Of a stretch of DNA of 64,000 nucleotides, positions 1 to 10,200 are shown piece after piece. Under the pieces are notes generated by a model that did no database searches, was not told the DNA's origin, and saw nothing but the letters and a program-made list of their open reading frames with translations. This stretch comes from Pyxidicoccus sp. MSG2 (GTDB lineage Bacteria; Myxococcota; Myxococcia; Myxococcales; Myxococcaceae). Position numbers and translations under genes: made by a program. Numbering within the stretch: position 1 is the stretch's first letter; each line of letters begins with the position of its first letter. Location: contig NZ_JAPNKC010000001.1 in assembly GCF_026626705.1 (NCBI RefSeq), forward strand, positions 5,394,001 to 5,458,000, written 5' to 3'.

Positions 1-368
1 CGATACGCCGAGACGCCTTCGATGCGCGGGGACGCGGTCGAGATGTCAGCGTCCGCGTTCCCTTGAAGGATGTAGAGCTTGCTCACGTAGGAGCCGCTGC
101 TCGGGCCCGGTGCCCCGACGACGATGTCGCTGAGTCCGTCGCCGTTCAGGTCGCCGGTGACGAGTGCCGAGCCCGCCCGGCTTCCACTGACACCCGGAAA
201 GCGCTGGGGAGGCTGTACTTCGGATAGAGAAAACCCGGCGGCGGGGAGTTGAGGCGCAAGAGCCTGCTTATGCTGGCTCAGGCTCTCGTTCCCGGTCTGC
301 CCCTCGTCGCATGCGACGAGGAACAGGGCCGAGAGGAGGCCCACACAACAGCTCTTCACATTGTTCAT
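1..368 (-). CDS. FG-GAP repeat lipoprotein, 3' part cut by window edge
   Basis: An open minus-strand frame starts with ATG at 368 and runs off the left edge, so only about 122 N-terminal residues are seen. The N-terminus is a lipoprotein signal ending in the lipobox LVAC (Cys20). After a short linker comes a calcium-loop FG-GAP (integrin alpha-type beta-propeller) blade with the motif GDLNGDGLSDIVVGAPG near residues 72-88. FG-GAP proteins are usually surface or secreted adhesion or binding proteins; the specific role here is unknown. The frame is certain; the full length is not visible. Confidence 0.8.
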   Translation of the reverse strand, partial: MNNVKSCCVGLLSALFLVACDEGQTGNESLSQHKQALAPQLPAAGFSLSEVQPPQRFPGVSGSRAGSALVTGDLNGDGLSDIVVGAPGPSSGSYVSKLYILQGNADADISTASPRIEGVSAY

Positions 369-821
369 ACGGACTCCAACTTCAACGTGGGGTGGGACTG
401 CGGGGTGAAGCTCGTGTCTGAGGGGGCTCGCGGGGCGCACCGAGGCAACGGAGGCCTCGCGCGGCGGCAGGGAACGCGCGGCATCGTTCGATGCGGGATG
501 AGCTGTCTTAAGAAAGGGGCGCGGGGGCTGGACCCATTCTCAGACGCGACGCTTTACCCGATAAAATCTACATAAACCAGTTAATAGTAATATTCTAATC
601 TTGAGAGGGAATCAGGCCAGCACCTACCCGGAGTCAAGGACTGCCATGCTCCCAGGGAAGAGTGAGGATGCGGTGAGGGGAGGTGCTGAAGGCTTGCAGC
701 CCATCTCAGGGGACGCCCACGGAGCGGGCGGGGAGCGATGTGAGGCCACCGCGGTCCACCGCTGGACACGCGGGCCCGACGGACACGTGCGGGCCTTGGC
801 TCATCGCGTTACACCCGAGCC
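369..821. other. Intergenic region between divergent genes
   Basis: No credible gene is seen in these 453 bases. The part from about 545 to 605 is clearly more AT-rich than its surroundings and probably holds promoter elements for the minus-strand lipoprotein, the plus-strand hydrolase or both. No sufficiently matched -35/-10 pair could be fixed. Confidence 0.4.
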
Positions 822-1826
822 ATGCTCACGCGTCCCCCCATCCTGGCCCTCGCGGCCCTGCTGCTGACCACCGCGCCTGCCCTCGCGCAGGAGCGCCGTG
901 CCCCCGAGCCGCTCGGGATTGCACTGGAGGGCTTCCCCTCTCCGTTCCCCGTGCAGTTCCTCCCCGTCACGCTGGAGGGCCAGGACCTCCGCATGGCGTA
1001 CCTGGACGTGAAGCCCACGGGCCGCGCCAACGGGCGCACCGTCATCCTGCTCCACGGGAAGAACTTCTTCGGCGCGTACTGGGAGGGCACCATCCGCGCC
1101 CTCACCGCCGCCGGCTACCGCGTCGTCGTCCCGGACCAGATTGGGTTCGGCCGCTCCTCCAAGCCGGACGTCCACTACAGCTTCCACACCTTCGCCTCAC
1201 TGACGAAGAAGCTGCTCGACACGCTCGGCATCCAGGAGACCGCCGTCGTGGGCCACTCCATGGGCGGCATGGTCGCCACGCGCTTCGCCCTCATGTACCC
1301 GGAGGCCACCACGCACCTCGTGCTGGAGAACCCCATCGGCCTCGAGGACTACCGCGAGAAGGTCCCCTGGCAGTCCACCGAGGCCTGGTACCGCGAGCAG
1401 CTCCAGGCCACCGAGGAGGGCACCCGCAAGTACCACCAGACGTACTACGTGAAGTGGAAGCCCGAGTACGACGTCTGGGTTCAAATCTTCGCCCGGCAGC
1501 TCCAGAGCGGTGAGTACCCGCGCCTCGCCTGGGTGGCCGCCGCCACGTCGCAGATGATCTACGAGCAGCCCGTCTCCCACGAGTTCCCCCTCGTGAAGCC
1601 GCGCACCCTGCTCGTCATCGGCCAGGAGGACCGCACCTATATCGGCCGCGGCAAGGTGCCCGCGGACGTCGCCGCGACGCTGGGCCAGTACCCGCGGCTC
1701 GGCAAGGCGGTGGCGAAGGCCATCCCCAACGCCACGCTCACGGAGCTTCCCGGCGTGGGCCACATCCCCCACTTCGAGGCGCCGGAGAAGTTCCACGCCG
1801 CGCTGCTCGGCTTCCTCGGGAAGTGA
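822..1826 (+). CDS. Exported alpha/beta hydrolase
   Basis: 334 aa. The N-terminus has a signal peptide with a hydrophobic core and a likely AxA cleavage site before residue 24 (APALAQ). The alpha/beta hydrolase fold is shown by the oxyanion region HGKNFFG, the nucleophile elbow GHSMGG with Ser146, and the C-terminal catalytic His in GVGHIPH (His314). Such enzymes hydrolyse esters, amides, haloalkanes or epoxides; the substrate cannot be read from sequence. The ATG at 822 is preferred because it gives the signal peptide directly. Likely periplasmic or secreted. Confidence 0.85.
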   Translation: MLTRPPILALAALLLTTAPALAQERRAPEPLGIALEGFPSPFPVQFLPVTLEGQDLRMAYLDVKPTGRANGRTVILLHGKNFFGAYWEGTIRALTAAGYRVVVPDQIGFGRSSKPDVHYSFHTFASLTKKLLDTLGIQETAVVGHSMGGMVATRFALMYPEATTHLVLENPIGLEDYREKVPWQSTEAWYREQLQATEEGTRKYHQTYYVKWKPEYDVWVQIFARQLQSGEYPRLAWVAAATSQMIYEQPVSHEFPLVKPRTLLVIGQEDRTYIGRGKVPADVAATLGQYPRLGKAVAKAIPNATLTELPGVGHIPHFEAPEKFHAALLGFLGK

Positions 1827-1955
1827 ACGCCTGCCTGCCCCCAGGGCTGTGGGTAACTTGGGGATACCACCCGCTCCCCGCGTGAAGGCTCCACCGCGCT
1901 AGAATCCCTCTCGCGCCAGGGCACATGGGCCCTGGCGCACTCGCAGGGGGGAGCC

Positions 1956-3617
1956 ATGAAGAAGCTGCTCGGGCCGATGCTGTACATGACGGACGCGCAG
2001 TCCACGGACACGTGGACCTTCTCCGTCAACCTGTACCTCTCCGGCACGGACCCCACGAAGCCTCCGCCGCTGCGGCTCGTGTTCCTCGACACGAGCGCCC
2101 AGGAGCTTCCCGGCGCCGTCATCACCGACCCCAAGCTGGCCGCCGACTTCTCCGCCCTCGAGAGCCCCATGGCCGGCGTGCTGTGGAAGTGGAACGTCTC
2201 CCTTCCTCGCGCCCCCCACCCGACGCGCGTCGCCTACCGCTTCGTCCCCATGGACGGCGCCGCCCCGCTGGATGGCGTGGACGACGTGAAGGACGTCGTC
2301 GTGCCGGAGCGGGGCACCCAGCCGCGCGCGGCCTTCTTCTCCTGCAACGGCGGCGGCAGCGCCGAGGCGTGGAAGGCGGTGTCGAAGATGGGCCACCCCT
2401 TCGCCTGCTGGGAGGACATGCGCGAGCAGCACGAACAAGCCACCGGCGGCTTCCACCTGCTCATCGGCGGCGGAGACCAGGTGTACGCGGACTCCATCTG
2501 GTACGCCTCGCAGGAGCTCGTCGACTTCCGCAAGCTGCCCCTGGAGAAGAAGCTCATCTGCGAGCTGCCCGCGAACTTCCACGACGACATGGTCGCCCGC
2601 TACGTGGAGCTGTACTGCGAGCGCTGGAGCGGCACCGCCGGCATCGCCCCCATGCTGGCCCGCGTCCCCGGCCTCTTCACGTGGGATGACCACGACATCT
2701 TCGACGGCTGGGGCTCGCACGAGAGACTCCAGGCCAGCCCCTGGTACCGCGCCCTCTACAGCGCCGCGGCGCTCGCCTACGAGGCCTTCCAGCTTGGAGG
2801 CCTGCGCACCGCCGAGAAGACGCCGCGCGAGCGCAAGCCGGGAGAGACACACTACCTGCGCACCGTGCGCTTCACCGGCGACGAGTGCGACCTCGACGTG
2901 GTGATGCTGGACCTGCGCAGCGGCCGCACCAGCCGCGTGAGGTCCACCGGAAAGACCGAGCACGTGGTGATGAACGAAGCGCAGTGGTCCGACCTGGACA
3001 CGTGGCGCCGCGAGCACCAGGCCGGAGCGGGCATGAAGTACCGGCACGTCATCGTCGTGTCCTCGGTGCCCCTGGTCCACCTGCGCTTCGGCCAGGCCGC
3101 CGAGAGTGTCGCGGGGATGATGGACCTGCGCGACGACATGCTGGACCAGTGGGAGTCCATCGTTCATCGCGGCGAGCGCACGCGCCTCATCATGGACCTC
3201 TTCCGGCTGGCGAAGGAGTCCTGCTGCGCGGTGACGGTCATCTCCGGCGACGTGCACGTGGGCGCGCGTGGCCTCATCCGCTCGCGCAACCCGGAGCACC
3301 TCTCCCCCGGCGTCGCCGAGGCCGCCATCGAGCAGGTGACGTCCTCCGCCATCGTCCACCCGCCCCCCGGCATGCTCGAGTTCCTCGGCATGCGCACGCT
3401 GGCGGGAGAGGGCGTGGAAGATCTGCCGTCCTTCATCCAGACGGAATTGCTCCCCGTGGGCGCCGACCACTACCTGCGCGAGCGCAACTGGCTGTCCCTG
3501 TGCGTGAAGCGGCCCACCAACGCCACCTCCCGCCCCAAGCTGTGGCTGCGCTGGGAGACCGAGCACTCCCCGCTCTCCATGCAGGTGGTGGTGGAGCCCC
3601 CGGCGCCGTCCCGGTAG
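1956..3617 (+). CDS. PhoD-like metallophosphatase family protein
   Basis: 553 aa, no signal peptide. It has the PhoD-like core with metal-binding motifs FFSCNGGG, GGGDQVYAD, TWDDHDIFDGWGSH and the late ISGDVHVGARG. In the family these ligate Ca/Fe ions and hydrolyse phosphodiesters or phosphomonoesters. An N-terminal region of about 100 residues of beta-sandwich type precedes the catalytic domain. Lack of a Tat or Sec signal suggests a cytoplasmic form, unlike secreted PhoD. A second PhoD-like protein lies at 57511-59067 and the two share the same motif order. Confidence 0.85.
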   Translation: MKKLLGPMLYMTDAQSTDTWTFSVNLYLSGTDPTKPPPLRLVFLDTSAQELPGAVITDPKLAADFSALESPMAGVLWKWNVSLPRAPHPTRVAYRFVPMDGAAPLDGVDDVKDVVVPERGTQPRAAFFSCNGGGSAEAWKAVSKMGHPFACWEDMREQHEQATGGFHLLIGGGDQVYADSIWYASQELVDFRKLPLEKKLICELPANFHDDMVARYVELYCERWSGTAGIAPMLARVPGLFTWDDHDIFDGWGSHERLQASPWYRALYSAAALAYEAFQLGGLRTAEKTPRERKPGETHYLRTVRFTGDECDLDVVMLDLRSGRTSRVRSTGKTEHVVMNEAQWSDLDTWRREHQAGAGMKYRHVIVVSSVPLVHLRFGQAAESVAGMMDLRDDMLDQWESIVHRGERTRLIMDLFRLAKESCCAVTVISGDVHVGARGLIRSRNPEHLSPGVAEAAIEQVTSSAIVHPPPGMLEFLGMRTLAGEGVEDLPSFIQTELLPVGADHYLRERNWLSLCVKRPTNATSRPKLWLRWETEHSPLSMQVVVEPPAPSR

Positions 3618-3769
3618 GCCGCGCCGCGCTGGTTCCACGGCGTCCGGGCAGGCATGCGTCCGTGCCGCCGTGGGGAGCTTGGTAGGCAACCCGCGCGCCC
3701 CGACATTGAGCCTCGTAGGAGTGTGCCGGCGTGGGGCTCTTCCCCGCGCCCTTCGACGAGGAGCGCATC

Positions 3770-4066
3770 ATGCCCAACCGGAAGTACGACCCCCTGAAGG
3801 GCGGCAAGGAAGCCCCCCACAAGCCCTCCTACGCGAAGGACCGCGTGGAAGGGGGACTGGAGGCGGACGACACGCTGCCGCTCTACTCCGCGGACTCCAT
3901 CCACGCCACGAGCGAGGCGAAGTTCGCCCTCGACAGTGACGCGCCCGTGGGCGGCGACGTGCCCGACATCCGCAGCCCCATCGACGAAGCCGACGAGCTG
4001 GAGCGCGAGCGCATCGGCCGCGAGCGGGCCGAGGCGCGCATGGCCGGACAGGGCGAAGAGGATTAG
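3770..4066 (+). CDS. Conserved hypothetical protein, small and charged
   Basis: 98 aa, rich in Asp, Glu, Lys and Arg, with no membrane segment. The ATG at 3770 is preferred over an upstream in-frame GTG at 3731 because GAGGAG lies six bases before it. The C-terminal third is a predicted charged helix (residues about 70-98). No known domain is recognised. It faces the M16 gene convergently across a hairpin. Confidence 0.6.
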   Translation: MPNRKYDPLKGGKEAPHKPSYAKDRVEGGLEADDTLPLYSADSIHATSEAKFALDSDAPVGGDVPDIRSPIDEADELERERIGRERAEARMAGQGEED

Positions 4067-4083
4067 CGCAAGCCAGCAAGGCC

Positions 4084-4115
4084 GCCGGGACTCGCGAGTG
4101 CTCGCGAGCCCCGGC
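4084..4115. terminator. Hairpin between convergent genes
   Basis: Two 13-bp arms (4084-4096 and 4103-4115) with one mismatch and a six-base loop lie between two converging genes. There is no clear T-run, so it may end transcription from either side only weakly. Confidence 0.5.
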
Positions 4116-4136
4116 GCTGCAACGCAAGACAACGGC

Positions 4137-5669
4137 CTACTTCGAGGCCCCCGGCGCGGGCGCCGCGTCCGGCTCCACCGGCGTCAGCTTGCCCAGGTTC
4201 AGCGGGCCCACCTGCTCCTGGATGGTGGAGGGGTCTCCCACGAGGACGATCTGCATCGCGTCCGGAGCCAGGTACAGCTCGGCCACGCGCTGCACCTCGG
4301 CGGCGGTGGCATTGCGCAGGCCCTCCACCGTGCGCTCCAGCTCATTCAGCGGGCGGCGCTTGAAGTAGATGGACGCGGCGGTGGCGCCCAGGCCCTCCAC
4401 CGTCTCGAAGCCGGCGGGGATGGCGCGGATGAGGCCCTCGCGCGCGGACTCCAATTCCTTCTCCGTAATCGGCCGCTCCTTCAGGCCGGACAGCTCCTTC
4501 ACCAGCTCGGTGAGGGCGGGGCCCGTCACGTCCTGGCGCACGGCGGTGTACGAGAGCAGCGGCCCCACGCCCAGGCGCGTGTCCATGAACGCGCCCGCGC
4601 CGTAGCTGTAGCCCTTGGCCTCGCGCAGGTTCATGTTGAGCCGGCTGCCGAAGAAGCCGCCGTACACGGTGGTGGCCAGCTCCAGCGCGTGCTCGTCCGC
4701 GTGGCCCGCGGCGAGCCCCGGCCGGCCGACCAGCATCACCGTCTGCGCCAGCTCGGGCTTGGGCACCACGTACACCTGCTGCCGCGGCGGTGCGGCGGGC
4801 GTGGGCGGCGCGGCGGGCGGCGTGCCCGGGCCCTTCCACGCACCCAGGTGCTTCTTCGCCAGCGCCACCGCCTCGTCCAGGGTGATGTCCCCGGTGAGGA
4901 TGAGCGCGGCGGCGCGCGGGCCGGAGTGGCGCTGGTAGAAGCCCTTCGCGTCCGCCAGCGTCAGCGCCTGCACGGAGGCGGGCAGGCCGTCGGCCATGTG
5001 GGCGTACGGGTGGTCCGCGGTGAAGATGGCGTCCAGGGCCGCAAGCTGCGCGAGCATGATGGGCGAGCCCAACTGCCGCACGAGGTCCGCGAGCTGCTGC
5101 TTCTTGCGCCGGTCGAACGACTTCGCGTCGAACTTGGGCCGCATCACCACGTCCGCCAGCAGGGCGAGCGCCGGCTCCACGTTGCGCTTCAGCACGCGCA
5201 CGCCCACCTCGGCGCCGTCCGGATTCACGTCCAGCCCGGGGGACACGCCCAGGTCGGCGAAGGCGTTGTCGAGCGCCACCGTGTCCCGCTTGCCCGCGCC
5301 TTCCAGCAGCATGCGGTAGGACAGCTCAGCCAGGCCCGCCTTGCCCTTCGGGTCCTGCGCGCTGCCCGAGGCGAAGGCCACGCCGGCGAAGACGAGCGGC
5401 AGTTCCTTGCGCGTGCTCACCAGGACGGTGAGGCCGTTGTCCAGCTTCGCGCTCTGGAACGTGGGCAGCACCAGGTCCGGCGACCTGCCGGGCTCGGGCG
5501 GCTTCTCACGGAAGGCCTCGGGGTCCTGGGCGGCCGGGGTCGGCGGAGGCGCCTCGGTGGCAGTCGCTTCCAGCGCGGGCGTGTCCGGGCTGGGCGGCGG
5601 CGGGGGCTTGGGGTTGCTGGCGCAGGCGGCCAGCGAGGCCGCGAGGAGGGCGGTGAGGAGGCGGCGCAT
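4137..5669 (-). CDS. M16 family peptidase-like lipoprotein without zinc-binding motif
   Basis: 510 aa. The N-terminus is a lipoprotein signal with lipobox LAAC (ASLAACAS), followed by a Pro-rich linker. Both M16 halves are present, but the zinc motif HxxEH is missing: the matching position reads LAELSYRMLLEG. It is therefore most likely the non-catalytic partner of the upstream active M16 protein, as in heterodimeric processing peptidases. Its ATG shares one base with the stop of the upstream gene (TGATG), which points to translational coupling and equal expression. Confidence 0.85.
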   Translation of the reverse strand: MRRLLTALLAASLAACASNPKPPPPPSPDTPALEATATEAPPPTPAAQDPEAFREKPPEPGRSPDLVLPTFQSAKLDNGLTVLVSTRKELPLVFAGVAFASGSAQDPKGKAGLAELSYRMLLEGAGKRDTVALDNAFADLGVSPGLDVNPDGAEVGVRVLKRNVEPALALLADVVMRPKFDAKSFDRRKKQQLADLVRQLGSPIMLAQLAALDAIFTADHPYAHMADGLPASVQALTLADAKGFYQRHSGPRAAALILTGDITLDEAVALAKKHLGAWKGPGTPPAAPPTPAAPPRQQVYVVPKPELAQTVMLVGRPGLAAGHADEHALELATTVYGGFFGSRLNMNLREAKGYSYGAGAFMDTRLGVGPLLSYTAVRQDVTGPALTELVKELSGLKERPITEKELESAREGLIRAIPAGFETVEGLGATAASIYFKRRPLNELERTVEGLRNATAAEVQRVAELYLAPDAMQIVLVGDPSTIQEQVGPLNLGKLTPVEPDAAPAPGASK

Positions 5670-7072
5670 CAGTTGCGCTCCTTCGGTTCGATGGGGGCCT
5701 GCCGGCGGGCCGGCGGTACGGCGTGGAGGATGACGCGCGCGTTGGAGGACAGCGCGTCGCGCGCGAACTGCTTCACGGACTCGGGCGTCACCTGCTCGTA
5801 GCGCGCCAGGTCCTTCGCGATGTAGCCGGGGTCGCCGACGAAGTGGTTGTAGCTCTGCAGGACGTCCGCCTTGCCGCCGCCGCCGCCCACGGACTGCAGG
5901 CCCGCGAGCATGCGCGTGTCATAGCGGGTGCGGGCGCGCTCGATTTCCTCCTGGGTGATGCCGTTCTTCCGCACCTCGTCGAGGATGGCGTCCACCTCCT
6001 TCAGCAGCAGGTCCGTGGACACGCCGGGGCGGGCCACCACGTCCAGCGTGAAGACGGACTGCGCGCCCTGGCTCTGCTGCGTGGCGCTGACGCTCTGGGC
6101 CAGTTGCTTCTCCAGCACCAGGCGGCGGTAGAGGCGGCTCGCCTTGCCGGTGGACAGCGCGGTGGCGAGCACGTCCGCGACGGCGTCGCCCTCCTGGAGG
6201 TACGGGGCGGTGAGCCACTGGATGGACAGCAGCGGCAATTGCGCCACGCGCTCCTCCTGGCGGATGACCACGGGCGCGGTGAGCTTCACCGGGGCGACCT
6301 GGGGAGGCACCGGCTTCGGGTGGCTGGGCAGCGAGCCGAAGTACTTCTCCACCAGCGCCTTCGTCTTCTCGACGTCGAAGTCACCGACGATGGTGAGCGT
6401 CGCGTTGGACGGCGCGTACCACTGGCGGAAGAAGCCCTTCACGTCGTCCACGGTGGCGGCGTTCAGGTCCTCCATCGAGCCGATGACGTCCCCGTGGTAC
6501 GGGTGCGGCAGCGGGAACAGCGCATGCCACGCCTTCTCGCGAGCCTCTCCGTACGGGGCGGTCTCCGTGCCCTCGCGGCGCTCGTTCTTCACCACCTCGC
6601 GCTGGGTGTTGAGCTTCTCCAGCGTCAGGGCGTCCAGCAGGAAGCCCATGCGGTCGCTCTCCAGCCACAGCGCCGTCTCCAGTTGGTTGCTGGGGACGGT
6701 CTCGAAGTAGTTGGTGCGGTCGAAGCTGGTGGTGCCGTTGAGGTCGGTGCCACCAATCTGCTCGAGCAGCGAGATGTGCACGTCATCCGCCACGTGCTTC
6801 GAGCCCTGGAACATCATGTGCTCGAAGAGGTGCGCGAAGCCGGTGCGGCCGGGCTGCTCGTTGTATGCGCCGACGTGGTACCAGACGTTGACGGAGACAA
6901 TCGGCAGCTTGCGGTCGACGGAGAGGATGACCTCCAGACCGTTGGGCAGGGTGTACTTCTCGAAGGGGATGGCGAGCGCTTCGCGGCCAGCCGCGGGCTT
7001 CGCCTCCTTGGGGGATTGGGCGAGCGCCGGTAGCCCGCTGAAGACGAGGGCTGCGGCGACGAGGGCCTTCAT
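5669..7072 (-). CDS. M16 family zinc peptidase, catalytic subunit
   Basis: 467 aa from the ATG at 7072, which begins a clean signal peptide (MKALVAAALVFSGLPALAQ). A longer frame reaches 7177 but would bury the signal. The inverted zinc motif HLFEH is intact, and the downstream acidic ligand region (VVKNERREG) is present. M16 enzymes cut short unfolded peptides inside a closed chamber. Together with the coupled inactive gene it likely forms a periplasmic heterodimer at the outer or inner membrane. GGAGG is found about 13 bases before the start. Confidence 0.87.
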   Translation of the reverse strand: MKALVAAALVFSGLPALAQSPKEAKPAAGREALAIPFEKYTLPNGLEVILSVDRKLPIVSVNVWYHVGAYNEQPGRTGFAHLFEHMMFQGSKHVADDVHISLLEQIGGTDLNGTTSFDRTNYFETVPSNQLETALWLESDRMGFLLDALTLEKLNTQREVVKNERREGTETAPYGEAREKAWHALFPLPHPYHGDVIGSMEDLNAATVDDVKGFFRQWYAPSNATLTIVGDFDVEKTKALVEKYFGSLPSHPKPVPPQVAPVKLTAPVVIRQEERVAQLPLLSIQWLTAPYLQEGDAVADVLATALSTGKASRLYRRLVLEKQLAQSVSATQQSQGAQSVFTLDVVARPGVSTDLLLKEVDAILDEVRKNGITQEEIERARTRYDTRMLAGLQSVGGGGGKADVLQSYNHFVGDPGYIAKDLARYEQVTPESVKQFARDALSSNARVILHAVPPARRQAPIEPKERN

Positions 7073-7207
7073 TCGAAACAAGGTGCCTCCGGGTCTCGAT
7101 GCCATGGACTCACGTCCAGCGCATAGCATGCGACCCGGGGCCCCTGGGTAGGGAATGAAAGCAGGAATAAGAGACACCGTCTTGTGGTTGGCGCCCCCCT
7201 TTTCCGC

Positions 7208-10200
7208 TCAGTGTCCGCGGGCCTCACGCTCGGCGCGATACGCGTCGATGGTGAGGTTGCGGACCTTGGAGCTGCGCCCCGCCTCGTTGTGGACGAAGCC
7301 CACGCTCGCGACATACGGCTCGATGACGCGAATCTTCTGCAGCGGCGTGACGATGAGCAATTGCAGGTTCAGCCGCCGGAACAGCTCCAGCCCGTAGGAC
7401 GCGGACTCGTCCGAGCCCCGGCCGAAGGCCTCGTCGATGACGACGAAGCGGAACGAGCGCGAGCGCGTCTCGCCCCACTCCAGGCCGAACTGGTAGGCGA
7501 GGCTCGCGGCCAGCACCGTGTACGCGAGCTTCTCCTTCTGGCCACCGGACTTGCCGCCCGAGTCCGTGTAGTGCTCGTGCTCGCGGTCGTCCTCGCGCCA
7601 GCGCTCGGAGGCGGAGAAGCTGAACCAGTTGCGCACGTCCGTCACCCGCCGCGTCCAGCGCGCGTCCGCCTCCGCGCTGCCCTCGCGTCCCCGGAAGCGC
7701 TCGATGATGCGCTTCACCTCCAGGAACTTCTTCTCCGAGTACGCGTCGTCCTCGGGCGCGGACAGCGTGCCTTCCGTGCACGCACGCAGGTCCGCCTGGA
7801 ACTCGCGCACGTCCGCGTCCGCGCCGGGTGACGCCTCCAGGAGGATGTACCGCCCGGGGTTGTAGTCGATGGCGCGGAGCGAGCGGTTGATGGTGTCGAT
7901 GCGCTCGCGGATGTCCTGGCGCTCGCGCAGCAGCTGGCCCTGGAAGTTCAGCACCTCGCGGATGGTGTTCTCCGTGAGCAGGCTCTTGAAGCGCGTCTCG
8001 AAGCGCGGCAGGTCATCCGTGCGCAGCGCCTTCAGCATGGCCGCGTACTCGCCGGCCGCGTCCAGGCTGGCGTCCACCTCCTGCGTCTCCAGCGGGAAGT
8101 CCGCGCGGTAGGTCTGCATGGCGCGGATGATGGCCTCGCGCCCGCGCTCCATCTTCCGGCCTTCCGCGTCGATGCGCTTCTGCAACTCCTCACGGAGCTG
8201 CCGCTCTCGCTCGTCGCCCGGGTCCGCCTCCAGCGCGGCGCCGCCCGTCACCTCGGCGTACAGCGCCTCCACGCGCGGGTAGCACGCGCGCACCTCCTCG
8301 GTGGCCTCCTGCCGGGCCTTCTCGTACGAGGCCAGGGCCTTGCGCGCGGACTCCTCCTGCACCTCCAGGCGGGCCTGGCGCTTCTCCACCTCCTTCAGCT
8401 TCGCCTCCGTCCGCTCCAGGGCGCGCTCCTGCTTCGCGAGCTGGCCCTCCAGCGTGTGGAGCACGTCGGACGCGGACTCCAATTCGCGCAGCCCCTCCTC
8501 CAGCCGCTGGAGGTCGGCGGCCACGGGCTTCCAGTCCAGCTCGCGGAAGGCGTCGAAGACGGCGAGCTGGCTGAGCAGCTCGCGGCGTCCCTGCAAGCCC
8601 TTGCGGCGGGACTCCAACTCCAGGGCGCGTGCGGTGACGGCGGACAGGCGCGCCTCCAGCGAGCGGGCCTCGGCTTCGAGCGCCGCGCGCTTCTGCTCGT
8701 TCGTCCAGCCGAGCACATAGCGGGAGCGGTCATCCAGCCGGAAGCGGTCGTCCTTCTCGTGCTGCTCGCCGCCGCGCTTCAATTGGCCGGAGCGGGTGAG
8801 GGCCTGCCGCTCGCGCCGGAACTGCTCCAGCGTGTCGCAGCACGCGTAGTCGAAGCGCCGCGCCAGCTCCGCCTCCAGCCACCGGTACATTCCGGAGTCC
8901 GGCTTGATGGCCAGCTTGCGCAACAGCGAGTGCGGCTGGAGCTGCGGCACGCGTGCCGTGCCCTCCTCCTTCACCCGGTAGTAGACGAGCCGCCCATCCA
9001 GGTGCGTGCGCTCCACCCACTGCGCCACCTTCGCGTAGCAGGCGTCCGACACGAGCAGCGACGTGCCGAAGCCGTGCAGCACGCGCTCGATGGTGCCCTC
9101 CCAGTCGCGCTCCTCCTCGCGCACCTGGAGCAGCTCACCCGCGAAGGGGAGCGCCTCCGCGTCCAGCCCCAGCTCGGCGCACATGCGCTCGCGCAGCGCG
9201 AGCATGCGCGACGGCAGGTTGGAGCGGCGTCGGCGCAGCGACTCCAGCTCCGCGCCCACCTCCGCGTGCTTCTGTCCCAGCCCGCGCAACTCCACGCCCA
9301 CGTCGGTGAGCGCGGCATGCGTCCGCGTCAGCTCGCCCTCCCCTTCGGTGAGCAGCGTCTGGATGGCGCGCGTGTTCGAGAGGAACGTGTCCGCGTCCGC
9401 CGCCGCCGGCAGCCCCGCCGAGGTGGCGAGCTGCGCATACCGCTCCGCCTTCTGGAAGCGCGCCTCCCGCTGCCGCCGCCGCTGGGCCAGGTCCGCCTTC
9501 ACCGTCTCCAGCCGCGAGCCCCCGTTGGCGGCGATGGCCTGCTTCAGCCTGTCCCGCTCCGTGCCCTGACGGCGCCGCTCGTCCGTCAGCTCTCCGGCCT
9601 CCAGGCGCGTCTGCTCACGCTCCGTGCTCCAGCCCGCGAGCTGCGCCTCCACGAGCTTCGCCTTCTGTCCCGCGAACCAGGGGCGCAGCGCCTCGCGGCT
9701 CTTGCGCAGGGTGGCCAGGTCGGCCGCCAGGGCCTCGTGCTTCTCGCAGTCGCGCACCAGTGGCTCCAACTGCGCCATCTGCTTCTTCGCCTTGAGCACG
9801 GCCTCGTGCGCGCGGTGCAGGTCATCGAAGTGGCCGATGAGCGCCGCGAGCCGGGGCTCCACCGCGGACGGTTGGAGCATGTGCTGGCGCACGAAGTCGG
9901 TGAGGTTGCCCACCGCCTTCATCGACACCGTCTGGTGGAAGAGGTCCAGCGCCTGCTCGTCCTTGATGCCGAAGCGCCGCCGGAAGGCCGCTGCGTACGG
10001 CGGGAAGGTCTCATGCACCTCGCACTTCAGCGCCTTGAGCCGCTTTCGCAGCGCGGCGATGTCCGCGCCGAAGCCCGCGAAGTGCTCGGACACGGAGAGC
10101 TTCCCGTCCGCGACGATGTACATGCGCGCCGGCTGACCTTCCGCCTCGCGCATCCACAGCACCTGGGCCAGGGTGACGTGCTGGTCATAACCCTCGTTGT

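Noticed and set aside
3936..5801. 621-residue plus-strand frame across the M16 lipoprotein gene
   Set aside because: Antisense frame with no ribosome site or domain.
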